Counted from the first letter of the stretch, positions 46,238-56,801 are shown. The stretch is 64,000 bases of DNA from Oceanospirillales bacterium (GCA_004762125.1 SIHQ01000003.1:186001-250000); one strand, 5' to 3'. Numbers and translations: made by a program. Notes: generated by a model not told the origin, from the sequence alone.

Positions 46238-46627
46238 ATGGACGAAAGCATGAATAATCTGAAAGTCATGGTCATTGATGACAGTAAAACCATCCGAAGA
46301 ACAGCAGAGACACTGCTAAAAAAAGCTGGCTGTGACGTTGTAACAGCTATCGATGGTTTTGACGCTCTGGCCAAAATTGCTGATAACCAGCCAAATATCA
46401 TATTTGTCGACATCATGATGCCGCGCCTGGACGGATACCAGACATGCGCACTGATCAAAAACAATCAGTCTTACAAAAAAACTCCTGTGATCATGCTATC
46501 AAGCAAAGATGGACTGTTTGACCGTGCAAAAGGTCGGGTAGTTGGTTCAGACCATTATCTGACAAAACCGTTCAGTAGAGACGAATTGCTCGGCGCTATC
46601 AGGAATTACTGCCCGGCTGTAGCATAA
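46238..46627 (+). CDS. pilG: Pilus chemosensory response regulator PilG
   Basis: 129 residues, a stand-alone CheY-like receiver. Started at the ATG at 46238 (MDESMNNLKVMVIDD) it has the same N-terminal length as Pseudomonas PilG and puts the phosphorylated aspartate at residue 58 (FVDIMMPRLDGYQTC). TTG 46217 is the upstream end of the open frame but unlikely as start. PilG promotes pilus extension through the extension ATPase. It leads the cluster pilG-pilH-pilI-pilJ. Confidence 0.94.
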   Translation: MDESMNNLKVMVIDDSKTIRRTAETLLKKAGCDVVTAIDGFDALAKIADNQPNIIFVDIMMPRLDGYQTCALIKNNQSYKKTPVIMLSSKDGLFDRAKGRVVGSDHYLTKPFSRDELLGAIRNYCPAVA

Positions 46628-46778
46628 TATCGGTTAACAATCTGGCTTAAACTGATACGATGGTACGCTTCAAATTTTATCGCTCTATCAGGGTAAGCAA
46701 TAACAAATTACTGCAGAACAACCATAAAGTCAGGCGTCGAACGCCTGGTAATAGCAGTAAATGGGGGATTTCTTTTTT

Positions 46779-47153
46779 ATGGCCAATGTACTTGTTGTAG
46801 ATGACTCTCCAACCGAGCTTTTTCAGCTGAAGAGCATGCTGGAAAAGCATGGTCACAGCGTTCTTACCGCAGAAAACGGTGCCGACGGCGTAGCGCTTTG
46901 TCGTGCCGAACGTCCTGACTTGGTCCTGATGGATATTGTTATGCCTGGCCTGAACGGCTTTCAGGCTACAAGACAGTTATCCAAAGGTGCGGATACGTCA
47001 CACATTCCAGTCATCATTGTCACCACCAAAGATCAGGAAACCGATCGAGTCTGGGGTATGCGACAAGGTGCCAGAGATTACCTTACCAAGCCAATCAAGG
47101 AAGAAGTACTGATTGAAACGCTTGGTAGTGTATTGACCACCGAATCCGTCTGA
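46779..47153 (+). CDS. pilH: Pilus chemosensory response regulator PilH
   Basis: 124 residues, a second CheY-like receiver with MANVLVVDDSPTELFQL at the N-terminus, phospho-aspartate 52 in LMDIVMPGLNGFQATRQL and the switch lysine in YLTKPIKEE. The ATG at 46779 agrees with Pseudomonas PilH; an in-frame ATG at 46761 would add six unusual residues. PilH is thought to drain phosphate from the Chp kinase and favour pilus retraction. Confidence 0.94.
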   Translation: MANVLVVDDSPTELFQLKSMLEKHGHSVLTAENGADGVALCRAERPDLVLMDIVMPGLNGFQATRQLSKGADTSHIPVIIVTTKDQETDRVWGMRQGARDYLTKPIKEEVLIETLGSVLTTESV

Positions 47154-47221
47154 ACTGATATGCAGTTTATGTGGAATCAGGCAGGTACTGTTTCGCCGTC
47201 AATTCCTGGAAGCACAATCCC

Positions 47222-47788
47222 ATGAATACTACTGGACAACCAGCCCGGATGACTCCGTTTGAACATATTAGAAACCTGCAACAGCAGGCGCGGAGCAACC
47301 GTTTCAATCTGCCAGAAAAACAGAGTGAAGATGAGCGCTGGAATGGTGTCGGCTTTACTCTGAATGATCAGCGATTTGCTGTTCAGATTGGTGAAGTACT
47401 GGAGATACTGCCGGTTCCTGACACCACGCCACTCCCGGGAGTACAACCTTGGGCTAAAGGCGTTGCTAATGTTCGAGGACGTTTACTTCCGATCATTGAC
47501 CTAGGTGAATTTCTGGGCAATAAACGAAGTATAAATAAGTCTGTAAACCGCATTATGGTTATTGAAAAAAATGAGCTGGCTGCAGGATTAATTGTAGATG
47601 AAGTTCAGGGAATGGTTCATTTCTCTGCTAGCAATTTCAGCGAAAAGCTCCCGGTAAACTTATCTGAAGTGGTGCAGCCGTTTTCTACAGGCTCTTATCA
47701 TCATCAGGATACTTTGTATGCCGTATTCAGCACTGAGCTTTTGACAATGAATTCCCGCTTTCTAAAAGCGGCAAAAGACAAATTCTAA
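47222..47788 (+). CDS. pilI: CheW-like adaptor PilI
   Basis: 188 residues from the ATG at 47222, comprising a single CheW domain with the diagnostic GVANVRGRLLPIIDLGEFLG near residue 96 and AAGLIVDEVQGM near 137. It couples the receptor PilJ to the kinase ChpA. A GTG 51 bases upstream also keeps the frame open, but the extra residues are not family-like. Confidence 0.92.
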   Translation: MNTTGQPARMTPFEHIRNLQQQARSNRFNLPEKQSEDERWNGVGFTLNDQRFAVQIGEVLEILPVPDTTPLPGVQPWAKGVANVRGRLLPIIDLGEFLGNKRSINKSVNRIMVIEKNELAAGLIVDEVQGMVHFSASNFSEKLPVNLSEVVQPFSTGSYHHQDTLYAVFSTELLTMNSRFLKAAKDKF

Positions 47789-47826
47789 AACAGCGAGCAT
47801 TCAAAGAAGTCTCCGGGGACCCAACA

Positions 47827-49908
47827 ATGAAAGGCAACACCGCAAAAAAAGCCCAGGGAACAGGGGCAAGTCGAGGCGTATTATCCTCGATCATCCTGTT
47901 GATCGTCTCTCTCACCGTTATTGCTGGCTCTTTTATCTATATAAGTCAGCAAAACACTCTGGATCAGGCTCACCTGACCGATGCGGGTGAACTTCGCGTA
48001 CTGTCTCAGCGTATTGCGACCAGTGCATCTGAAGCATCAGCCGGTAAGGAGGAGGCTTTCTCCCTACTTCGTGAAGCTCGTAACGAATTCGATAAGCGTT
48101 TTAAAACGCTTCAGAACTCCAAACTGTCAGTAATTCCTGCTTTGAGCCCCGGAGATAAAGCTGTAATTGCACAGATGGAAACTCTGGATGCATCCTGGTC
48201 GGCACTAAAAGTGGAAGCGGATAATATTCTTGCCTCCGAAGAAACAGTACTGACTCTGCACGATGTAGCAATAACCCTGGGTGAAACCATTCCGCAGTTG
48301 CAGATTGAATACGACGAAGTTGTAGAAATTCTGCTGCAGAACGAAGCGCCCAGCGATCAGATAGCTCTGGCTCAGCGTCAGCCATGGCTTGCTGAACGTA
48401 TTATTCGAAGTGTATCGAAAGTACTGGAAGGTGGTGAAGATTCCATCATGGCAGCGGACAGTTTTGGTCGTGATGCCAAGCTGTTTGGCCGAGTACTAAA
48501 CGGTATGCTGGAAGGCAACCTGGCCATGCGAATCAGTCAGGTAACCGACGAAGAAGCCATTGACCGTCTTGCTGAAATTCTCGACCTCTTCGGTTTTGTA
48601 GAAGGCAGTGTTGACGAAATTCTGGAAACTTCTCCAGAACTGTTTCAGGTACGTGCAGCATCGGATCAGATCTTCACCGACTCTCAGCAACTGTTGCAAC
48701 AGACCTCCATTTTGGTAGATACCTTTGAATTATCTGCCGAACAGCGTCTTATAAATAACACTGTAAACATCGTCGCCGGTATCATCGCCTTGCTCTCGCT
48801 GCTGATTATCGCAGTGAGCATCGTAAGAGAAACCCGTCAGCGTTTGGCTGAAACCGCTGCCCAGAATGAAGCCAACCAGACAGCAATCTTACGTCTTCTG
48901 GACGAAATGGCCGATCTTGCGGATGGTGACCTGACCGTACAAGCAACCGTAACCGAAGACTTTACCGGTGCGATTGCTGACTCCATCAACTTCTCCATCG
49001 AGCAGCTGCGTGCACTGGTAAATACCATCAACCAGACAGCAGTAGAAGTAGATACCTCAGCCCAGGACACTCAGGCCAACGCCAGACAGCTCGCTGAAGC
49101 AGCCACCCACCAGGCAGAAGAAATCAGTTTTGCATCTCAGGCCGTTAACGAGATGACCCAGTCCATGAACCGGGTATCCGAACAAGCCTCTGAGTCTGCA
49201 CAAGTAGCTGAACGTTCTGTAGAAATAGCGGAAACCGGTGGCCAGGTAGTACGTAATACTATCGACGGCATGGATACTATCAGGGAACAGATTCAGGATA
49301 CTTCCAAGCGAATCAAGCGTCTTGGTGAATCATCCCAGGAAATCGGTGACATCATCGCCCTGATCAACGACATCGCCGACCAGACCAACATTCTATCTCT
49401 GAACGCTGCAATCCAGGCCTCCATGGCCGGTGAAGCTGGTCGAGGCTTCGCGGTAGTAGCGGATGAGGTACAGCGACTGGCAGAACGAGTGTCTGGTGCG
49501 ACCAAGCAGATTGAAGCACTGGTATCTACCATCCAGACCGATACCAATGAAGCTGTTATTTCCATGGAGCAAACCACTACCGAGGTAGTCACCGGTGCCA
49601 AGCTGGCACAGGATGCAGGTGTTGCCCTGGAAGAGATTGAGCAAGTATCCAGTAGTTTGGCCGGATTGATCCGTCACATTTCCGAGACAGCCCAACACCA
49701 GACTCTATCTGCTGGCCAGATTACACAACGTATGACCACTATTCGGGACATTACGACCCAGACGACTTCCAACACCACTGCCACTGCCAGCTCGGTAGGT
49801 AACCTGGCTGAGATGGCTCTGGAAATGCGTCAGTCTGTTTCCGGCTTCCGTCTGCCTTCACCCAGAAATGAGAAAGGCCAGATAAACGAAGAGACAATTC
49901 CTGTCTAA
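47827..49908 (+). CDS. pilJ: Methyl-accepting chemotaxis-like receptor PilJ
   Basis: 693 residues: an N-terminal transmembrane helix (about 18-40), a periplasmic domain with paired PilJ helical modules (to about 305), a second transmembrane helix (about 315-332), a HAMP-like linker and a cytoplasmic signalling domain whose hairpin tip is IALINDIADQTNILSLNAAIQASMAGEAGRGFAVVADEV near residues 505-545. It senses pilus-related surface contact and signals through PilI to ChpA. A strong terminator follows its stop. Confidence 0.95.
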   Translation: MKGNTAKKAQGTGASRGVLSSIILLIVSLTVIAGSFIYISQQNTLDQAHLTDAGELRVLSQRIATSASEASAGKEEAFSLLREARNEFDKRFKTLQNSKLSVIPALSPGDKAVIAQMETLDASWSALKVEADNILASEETVLTLHDVAITLGETIPQLQIEYDEVVEILLQNEAPSDQIALAQRQPWLAERIIRSVSKVLEGGEDSIMAADSFGRDAKLFGRVLNGMLEGNLAMRISQVTDEEAIDRLAEILDLFGFVEGSVDEILETSPELFQVRAASDQIFTDSQQLLQQTSILVDTFELSAEQRLINNTVNIVAGIIALLSLLIIAVSIVRETRQRLAETAAQNEANQTAILRLLDEMADLADGDLTVQATVTEDFTGAIADSINFSIEQLRALVNTINQTAVEVDTSAQDTQANARQLAEAATHQAEEISFASQAVNEMTQSMNRVSEQASESAQVAERSVEIAETGGQVVRNTIDGMDTIREQIQDTSKRIKRLGESSQEIGDIIALINDIADQTNILSLNAAIQASMAGEAGRGFAVVADEVQRLAERVSGATKQIEALVSTIQTDTNEAVISMEQTTTEVVTGAKLAQDAGVALEEIEQVSSSLAGLIRHISETAQHQTLSAGQITQRMTTIRDITTQTTSNTTATASSVGNLAEMALEMRQSVSGFRLPSPRNEKGQINEETIPV

Positions 49909-49916
49909 TAAACATT

Positions 49917-49947
49917 TGGCGGACATAAAAGTCCGCCATTTTCTTTT
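49917..49947 (+). terminator. Rho-independent terminator after pilJ
   Basis: A perfect 8-base stem TGGCGGAC / GTCCGCCA with a 6-base loop is followed directly by TTTTCTTTTA. It separates pilGHIJ from chpA, so chpA needs its own promoter in the following 130 bases or partial read-through. Confidence 0.85.
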
Positions 49948-50075
49948 ACAGGTAGTCATGGTCGTATCTCAGGACAAGGTGATGAAGGATGCATTTTACA
50001 GGCCACTGTTTACTAGCTTCTTTTCGCATGATGTATACCGCCTTCATTACAGCTACAAGATGATGGGAGCCTTTA

Positions 50076-53000
50076 ATGGCTGAACAACAGGATTACACCG
50101 GCCTGGATTGGGTTAGGGAAGAAATAGAGAACACGCTTGCTGAAGCCCGTCAGGCCCTAGAACTCTATCAGGACGATGTCGTAAACCCTGCTCATCTGAC
50201 TGCTTGTCAGGCAGCTTTTCGACAGGTTTTTGGAGCCTTGAAAATGCTGAACCAGGAGGGTGCCTCCCGACTGTGTCAGGAAATGATTCGTCTCACCGAC
50301 ACTCTTGTCAATGACACTGTTTCAGATCGTCAGCAGTCTCTGGAAATGCTTATGCTGGGGGTACTTCAACTGCCCGCTTATATTCAGCAAACCATCAACA
50401 GCGGTGTTGACCAGCCACTATCGATACTACCTCTGATCAATGACCTGCGAAAACTCCGTGGCATTGATCTTCTTTCTGAAGCGATATTCTTTCATCCCGA
50501 TATTTCTTTTTCAGCAGAAGCCGTTGAACAACCTCAACTGGATAAGTTGGAAAAATCGGGGCTGACCAGTCTACTCAGAAAGATTCGCCAGAAATACCAG
50601 CTATGCCTTGCCGGATACCTTCGCAATCAGGATCGCGACAAGCAGATCAAAACCCTTGAGAAAATCTTTGCCAAGCTTCAGGACATTTGTTGGAGTGCTC
50701 CGCAAGCCCCTCTATGGGAAGCCGGCGTTGCTCTGACAGAAGGTCTTGAAGAGCAGTCTATTGAATATAACCTGCACACAGTCAACCTGTTGAGAGAGCT
50801 GGATCATCAGCTTCGCTTCTTCATTGAGCAGGGTGCGTCGTTCATCAATGCGACACCTGATGACAAGCTGTTCCGGGAAATTCTTTACTATCTAGCCTGC
50901 GCAGACAGCAGCAGTGGATTTATTGGTATTCTTAGCACTCGGTATCAGCTGCCTGAAACTCTGGCTCGTTTTAGGTCAGAGACTACCCCTGTACTTGCAG
51001 GGGTCGATGCAACAGGCCCTGTTGTTGATGCTATTAATTTTGAGCTTACCGGTGTCAAGGAAGCTCTTGATCTTTATTTGCTTTCAACGAATCCAGATCC
51101 TCTGATTCTCCAGAACCAATTACCTGTCATTCAACAGATTGCAGACACTCTCTCAATCCTTGGTATGGAGAGCTTTCAGGTCAGTCTGAAAGAAAAAGCG
51201 GAACTGGTCAGGTCTGTTATCAATACGGGTAAAAATGCTGAAGAACATCTTATGGATGTTGCCGGCACCATTTTGCAGCTCGAATCAGCATTAGCACGCT
51301 TTGCTATTGGTGAAAGCCAATCCGAAAGCAACGAAACACTGCTAATTCGAGAAATTTACCGAACTGTAGTCAAGGAAGCTCGCCAGCAGTTAATCCAGAC
51401 TAAAGATGCCATTGTCGACTACATCGATAGTCAGCATAGCGAAGAGTATCTAACACAAATTCCGGAACTGCTTCATAAGGTTCATGGTGGCCTTGCCATG
51501 ACACCACTTAGCCGAGCGGCTAGCTTGCTCGAGCGTTGTGCACGGCACATACAATTAGAGTGGGTTGAGCGTAAGAGTCTTCCGGAAAAGGAAGAACTGG
51601 AGCATCTGGCTGATGCTGTAACCAGCATTGAGTACTACCTTGAAAGGCTCGATGATAAAATACCAGGCAGTCAGGACGCCATTCTTGATGTTGCGGAAGA
51701 GAGCCTTAATGCTCTTAACCCACTGATTGAAGAAGCCCTTGTTAAAGGAGCATTGGTTAAGGAAACTCGGCTCAACGATTCTCACATCAATGATGTCGAA
51801 CAAAACTTTTTGGACGGTTCTGCCCCTGTCTCTTTTGATAAAGACACAGAAGTAGCTGAGACAGACAGCACACCGGGATTCCTTTCCGGTGAAAATGTTA
51901 TCGAGTTTGATTTTTCTGCAGGTACTCCCTCTATAGGGACTGCCTCTATAGGGACTGCCTCTACAGGGACGGCCTCTGAAGAAGCACCAAAAAAAGTTCA
52001 GGAATTAACACCAGAACTTAATAATGCTTTGGATTACCGGGTACTGCCCTCTACAGAAGCTACTGGATTTGAGGCTTCTGAGACTGCAGTCGAGATTCTC
52101 AACACCGAAAACCAGCAGGATGATGACAGTTTCATCGATGATGAACTTCTGGAAGTCTTTATTGAAGAGGCAGAAGAAGTTCAACAACAGCTGACTGAAA
52201 GTATATCTATATGGCTTACTAACCAAGATAACGACAAAGCCTTGTCGGATATTCGCCGTGCGTTTCATACATTGAAAGGCAGTGGACGTATGGTTGAAGC
52301 CAACGTTGTTGGTGAACTGGCTTGGTCCGTCGAAAATATGCTGAACCGGTTGATTGATGGCACCATTCAATCAACTCATGAGTTACATCTGTTGATCGAT
52401 CAGGTAACCAATATGTTACCTTCCCTGGTCAACGATTTTGCCAGACAGAGCCAAGTACTGACTCCAGAAGTACTGGAGTGTATGGAAAAAGCCGACGCTC
52501 TGGCAAAAGGCGAGCAATATACGGTTCCTGGTGACGATACCGCGAGTGAACCAAAGAGTATTTCTGATGCCGAAATCGAGGTTATAGAACTCGAGTTTAA
52601 CGCTGACATTATTGAAACTGCTGCAGATGCAACCATTGCGCCTATTTTTGCAAACGTGTCTGAAGAAAAAGAAGAAGAAGAGCCTAAAGCAGACTACGAT
52701 GTTCAACTGCTTAATGTCTTTCTTGCCGAGTCTCACCTGCATCTGGACACCGTTCAAAGTTTCGTAGATCAGGTCAAGACTCAAGGCGCCAAACGCCAGA
52801 TCAGCGATGACGTCCAGAGATCACTGCATACCTTGAAAGGTATTGCGCTGATGACAGAAATTGATCCTCTGGCAGTTCTGATTGTCGCTCTGGAAAAAAA
52901 TATCAAAGACTTCAGAGCTCACCAGATTCCAGCTGATGACCGTATCATCAATATGCTGGAGAAAGGGCTAGAGCTCATTGATGATGGTCTTCAACAGCTA

Positions 53001-56000
53001 TCAGTATCACCGAACGAACCAAAACTGGAACTCGAAGATTATCTGGGCTGGCTTGAAGCTATGCATGCCCAGCTACTTTCCGAACAACAGAGGCAAGAAG
53101 ACACCACCCGGATTTATACCGGTGGCCAGAAGTCTGACCTGTTCGCAGATGCTGATCTGAAGGTTCTTCTCAATGCTGATCAATACCTGACGTCATGGCG
53201 GGAACAACTCTCCTCTGATGAGCTTATTGAGTTCGAAGCTGAGCTGAACAGTATTCGATCAAGAGCTGACGATGCTGGCCTGGATGCAATGGCCGAACTG
53301 TGCGATGTACTCATAGGCGTCGTCGGTTACCTGAATATCCATGAAGAAACTCTGCCACCGGTTCTTTCTGCACCGCTCTCAAATGGTTTTGAAGCGCTGA
53401 TCGACATGATGAATCAGGTGGCGGCACAACAGACACCAGTATCACCACAGAGTATATTCAGTGAGCTGAGAAAGTCCCTAGAAGAGCTGCTGACTCCAAC
53501 GATCAGTGAGTACTCTGAACCCGCACTGGCAGAGAGTCAAAAGACAGAAAATGTTGCTATAGAGCTTTCGGTTTCCCCGGAAATTGAAGAATTTGCTCTC
53601 GAATACTCTGAGATTTCTGAGACAGAAGAGATCGCTTTAGAGCTTTCTGAAGATCAGCAATGGGCGAGTGACATAGACGTCGACGCTCAGGAAACTAATA
53701 TTGATGCGGTTGATGCTGAAGAGCTGATACTGGAATCCATACTGGAAGACTTTGACTCAACAACTGAAGAGCAAATCAGATTTGAGAAACGAGTCGAAAC
53801 TGAAGAAATTGTTCTCGAAGAATTTGTCATTGAAAATGCATTTGTTCAATCAGCTCCAGTCGCTGAGCCTAAATGGACTGAAGAGCCTGCATACAGACTG
53901 AATGTAGAGGTTGAAGAACATGACCTTGAACTCCAGGAACTCTTCCTTGAAGAGGCAGGAGACCTTCTTGAAGACTCTAACCTAGCTCTCGAGCAATGGC
54001 TGCATGATGTTAAAAATACCCTGCCACTGGCTGAACTCCAACGTATTCTTCACACCCTCAAGGGCAGCGCAAGGATGGCAGATCAGCCGGATATCGGCGA
54101 CCTTAGCCATGCCCTCGAAGACGTTTACAGTCGCATAACCAATGGTCGCCAGGCAGACAGTCCACCTCTGAAGATGATTCAGGCGGCTCACGACCATATT
54201 GATCTGATGGTTCAGACGTTGAAGAACCAGCAAACGCCACCAACGGTTACGCCGTTGATAGAGCGTTTGGAAAGCTGGGTTCTCAACAACGAAGATATTG
54301 AACAGACAAAAGCAATCGGATCAGCACCGCCTAAAGCTGAGCCTTTGCCAGATTACCTGAGCCAGACTGAAACAGTCATTATTGAAACCAGACCGGAAGC
54401 GCTGGAGACAAGCGATGTACTGGCAGCCGCTGCGTTCCAACCTACCGGGTTGAAACCACAGCAAACTCTCGAAAGATCTGCTCCCGTAATCACCAGGATT
54501 GATACACCTGTCACTCAGAATCTGGTGAAGAGCAATGAGCTGATCAGAGTACCAGCACAGTTGATCGAACAACTGATCAACCTGTCTGGTGAATCCAGCA
54601 TCAACAGGGGACGAATTGAACAGCAGATTCAAGATGTCAGTCAGACTCTGGAAGAGATGGACAGTACAATTGACCGTGTGAAGGAACAGCTGCGCCGTCT
54701 CGACACCGAGACTCAAGCACAGATTATCTCAACCTACGACGGTGAAGATGCAGACAACCCGGAATTTGATCCACTGGAAATGGACCAGTATTCGGAACTG
54801 ACCCAGCTTTCACGCTCTCTCGTCGAATCCGCGACTGACCTTAAAGACCTTAAGGAAGCGATCCAGGACAAAAACCGTGATGCGGAAACTCTGCTGCTGC
54901 AACAGCATAGAACTCAGCTGGATCTTCAAGAAAAGCTCATTCAGGCTCGAATGGTTTCCTTCAGTCGTCTACTACCACGACTGAGAAAAATCTCTCGTCA
55001 GCTCTCCAGTGAACTAGGTAAACCTGCTCATCTGAATGTGAGCAATGCCGAAGGTGTGATGGACCGTACCATGCTTGAGCGCATGTTGGCTCCTCTCGAG
55101 CATATGCTTCGAAATGCTATTGGTCATGGACTGGAAGAGTCTGTCGATGAGCGACTGGCGAAAGGTAAATCTGCGGAAGGTAACCTTGAGCTTTCCATTG
55201 CTCGTGATGGTTCTGATATTGTTCTGGAACTGAAAGACGATGGACGTGGCATCAACCTTGAAAAAGTTCATGCCAAAGCGATAGAAAAACGTCTAATCGA
55301 TTCAAATGACCAGCTCACCAGCCAGGAAATTGCCGAATTGATTCTGGAGCCGGGCTTTACCACTGCCGATTCCATTACCCAAATATCCGGCCGCGGGGTT
55401 GGTCTGGATATTGTTAATACTGAAATCCGTCAATTAGGCGGCAGTATCCAGATTGATACCGAAAAAGATCTAGGCACAACCATCACACTGCGACTGCCGT
55501 TCACCCTGTCGGTAAACCGTGCATTGATGGTTGCTGTTGGTGAAAACCTCTACGCACTGCCCATGCAGTCCATTGATGGTATTACCACGGTAGTTCCAGA
55601 AGTACTGACCGACTGCTATCAGAACTCGAAGCCTCTGATGTATGCGAATCAGGAGCATCAGGTTATGTTCCTTGGTGAGCTACTAGGATCATCCCGCCCG
55701 CGCATTCAGGCAGACCAGTGTCCGGTAATTATCATTCAGCGTGGCGGTCAGAGTCTGGCCCTTCATGTAGATGAAGTTATTGGTGGCCGTGAAATTTTCA
55801 CCAAAAGCTTGGGCCCACAGTTTAGCGGTCTGACGGGTGTTAACGGTGCCACCATTCTGGGTGATGGTCGAGTCGTTATCATCATTGACCCTGCAGCGCT
55901 GGCCAGACGTCAGAGAACAGTGTCCAGAAAGATCCGTCTGGTTGAAGAGTCGAAAGGACCTGATGTAGCACGCAGAGTTCTTGTAGTCGATGACTCAGTA

Positions 56001-56348
56001 ACCGTTCGTAAGGTAACTACACGACTGCTCGAACGTTCAGGTTTCGAGGTTGAAAGTGCACGTGATGGCGTAGAAGCAATGACACGACTGTCCGAGCACA
56101 GCTACGACATCATGCTGTTGGATATCGAGATGCCGAAAATGGATGGCTTTGAAGTTGCCAGTGCGGTTCGTAACGATAACCGAATTGCCGCACTGCCCAT
56201 TATCATGATCACCTCCCGTACCGGCGAAAAGCACAAGACTCGAGCATTCAGTCTGGGTGTTAATGAATATCTGGGTAAGCCATTCCAGGAAACGGTATTG
56301 CTGTCTTCCATCGACAAACTGATTGGCCCTAGAGAAGGAGTTATCTGA
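50076..56348 (+). CDS. chpA: Hybrid CheA-type histidine kinase ChpA
   Basis: 2090 residues. There is a long N-terminal region with degenerate phosphotransfer-like helices (one, KVHGGLAM, near residue 470). Three canonical Hpt motifs follow: HTLKGSGRM (His731), HTLKGIALM (His918) and HTLKGSARM (His1326). The CheA core comprises dimerisation helices (about 1490-1650), an HATPase with HMLRNAIGHG and DDGRGIN (about 1670-1810), and a CheW-like domain (about 1810-1945). A C-terminal receiver carries phospho-aspartate 2016 (LLDIEMPKMDGFE). It is the central kinase of the pilus chemosensory system, feeding PilG and PilH. Acidic linkers between domains are long. Its TGA overlaps the chpC start. Confidence 0.95.
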   Translation: MAEQQDYTGLDWVREEIENTLAEARQALELYQDDVVNPAHLTACQAAFRQVFGALKMLNQEGASRLCQEMIRLTDTLVNDTVSDRQQSLEMLMLGVLQLPAYIQQTINSGVDQPLSILPLINDLRKLRGIDLLSEAIFFHPDISFSAEAVEQPQLDKLEKSGLTSLLRKIRQKYQLCLAGYLRNQDRDKQIKTLEKIFAKLQDICWSAPQAPLWEAGVALTEGLEEQSIEYNLHTVNLLRELDHQLRFFIEQGASFINATPDDKLFREILYYLACADSSSGFIGILSTRYQLPETLARFRSETTPVLAGVDATGPVVDAINFELTGVKEALDLYLLSTNPDPLILQNQLPVIQQIADTLSILGMESFQVSLKEKAELVRSVINTGKNAEEHLMDVAGTILQLESALARFAIGESQSESNETLLIREIYRTVVKEARQQLIQTKDAIVDYIDSQHSEEYLTQIPELLHKVHGGLAMTPLSRAASLLERCARHIQLEWVERKSLPEKEELEHLADAVTSIEYYLERLDDKIPGSQDAILDVAEESLNALNPLIEEALVKGALVKETRLNDSHINDVEQNFLDGSAPVSFDKDTEVAETDSTPGFLSGENVIEFDFSAGTPSIGTASIGTASTGTASEEAPKKVQELTPELNNALDYRVLPSTEATGFEASETAVEILNTENQQDDDSFIDDELLEVFIEEAEEVQQQLTESISIWLTNQDNDKALSDIRRAFHTLKGSGRMVEANVVGELAWSVENMLNRLIDGTIQSTHELHLLIDQVTNMLPSLVNDFARQSQVLTPEVLECMEKADALAKGEQYTVPGDDTASEPKSISDAEIEVIELEFNADIIETAADATIAPIFANVSEEKEEEEPKADYDVQLLNVFLAESHLHLDTVQSFVDQVKTQGAKRQISDDVQRSLHTLKGIALMTEIDPLAVLIVALEKNIKDFRAHQIPADDRIINMLEKGLELIDDGLQQLSVSPNEPKLELEDYLGWLEAMHAQLLSEQQRQEDTTRIYTGGQKSDLFADADLKVLLNADQYLTSWREQLSSDELIEFEAELNSIRSRADDAGLDAMAELCDVLIGVVGYLNIHEETLPPVLSAPLSNGFEALIDMMNQVAAQQTPVSPQSIFSELRKSLEELLTPTISEYSEPALAESQKTENVAIELSVSPEIEEFALEYSEISETEEIALELSEDQQWASDIDVDAQETNIDAVDAEELILESILEDFDSTTEEQIRFEKRVETEEIVLEEFVIENAFVQSAPVAEPKWTEEPAYRLNVEVEEHDLELQELFLEEAGDLLEDSNLALEQWLHDVKNTLPLAELQRILHTLKGSARMADQPDIGDLSHALEDVYSRITNGRQADSPPLKMIQAAHDHIDLMVQTLKNQQTPPTVTPLIERLESWVLNNEDIEQTKAIGSAPPKAEPLPDYLSQTETVIIETRPEALETSDVLAAAAFQPTGLKPQQTLERSAPVITRIDTPVTQNLVKSNELIRVPAQLIEQLINLSGESSINRGRIEQQIQDVSQTLEEMDSTIDRVKEQLRRLDTETQAQIISTYDGEDADNPEFDPLEMDQYSELTQLSRSLVESATDLKDLKEAIQDKNRDAETLLLQQHRTQLDLQEKLIQARMVSFSRLLPRLRKISRQLSSELGKPAHLNVSNAEGVMDRTMLERMLAPLEHMLRNAIGHGLEESVDERLAKGKSAEGNLELSIARDGSDIVLELKDDGRGINLEKVHAKAIEKRLIDSNDQLTSQEIAELILEPGFTTADSITQISGRGVGLDIVNTEIRQLGGSIQIDTEKDLGTTITLRLPFTLSVNRALMVAVGENLYALPMQSIDGITTVVPEVLTDCYQNSKPLMYANQEHQVMFLGELLGSSRPRIQADQCPVIIIQRGGQSLALHVDEVIGGREIFTKSLGPQFSGLTGVNGATILGDGRVVIIIDPAALARRQRTVSRKIRLVEESKGPDVARRVLVVDDSVTVRKVTTRLLERSGFEVESARDGVEAMTRLSEHSYDIMLLDIEMPKMDGFEVASAVRNDNRIAALPIIMITSRTGEKHKTRAFSLGVNEYLGKPFQETVLLSSIDKLIGPREGVI
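51916..51975 (+). repeat. 15-bp tandem repeat in chpA linker
   Basis: Three copies of CTATAGGGACTGCCT (the third with two changes) and a degenerate preceding copy encode an IGTAS-type five-residue repeat in a low-complexity linker between phosphotransfer regions of ChpA. Confidence 0.85.
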
Positions 56349-56791
56349 TGACCAATACGGCAACAATTGATTCCCTCCTGCTTCCTATGCAGCAACGCCC
56401 TCTATTCGTACCCACAGAGTGCATTGCCGATGTAATTGACTACAGTCGCCCAACAAAAGCGGAAAGTGATGAAGACTGGTATTTGGGGAAAATAGACTGG
56501 CGCGGCCTATCTATTCCTCTGATTACTTTTGAACGTGCCAACCAGGGTAGGTTTGCCGAGTTTTCAGCAACAGCCCGAATTGCTGTTATGAACAGTACGA
56601 CAGGAAATAAACAGCTGCCTTTCTACGGAATGGTAATACAGGGTGTTCCCCAAAGCATTCCTGTTACTGAAATAGACGTCAGAGAGTCTACCGACCCATC
56701 CGGCCCCGCTGAAATCACTCGGCTGATAGTAAAAGAGATAGCCGTAGCTATTCCTAACCTGCCTCGCATGGAAAAGCTACTCACCGACTGA
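56348..56791 (+). CDS. chpC: CheW-like adaptor ChpC
   Basis: 147 residues with a compact, divergent CheW domain (LLLPMQQRPLFVPTECIADVIDY, then WRGLSIPLITFE). It starts at an ATG sharing one base with the chpA stop, so it is translated with the kinase. ChpC is an accessory adaptor that links other receptors to ChpA in Pseudomonas. The pilK methyltransferase and chpB methylesterase genes that are in the Pseudomonas cluster are not present around it. Confidence 0.9.
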   Translation: MTNTATIDSLLLPMQQRPLFVPTECIADVIDYSRPTKAESDEDWYLGKIDWRGLSIPLITFERANQGRFAEFSATARIAVMNSTTGNKQLPFYGMVIQGVPQSIPVTEIDVRESTDPSGPAEITRLIVKEIAVAIPNLPRMEKLLTD

Positions 56792-56801
56792 TATAGCACA
56801 T

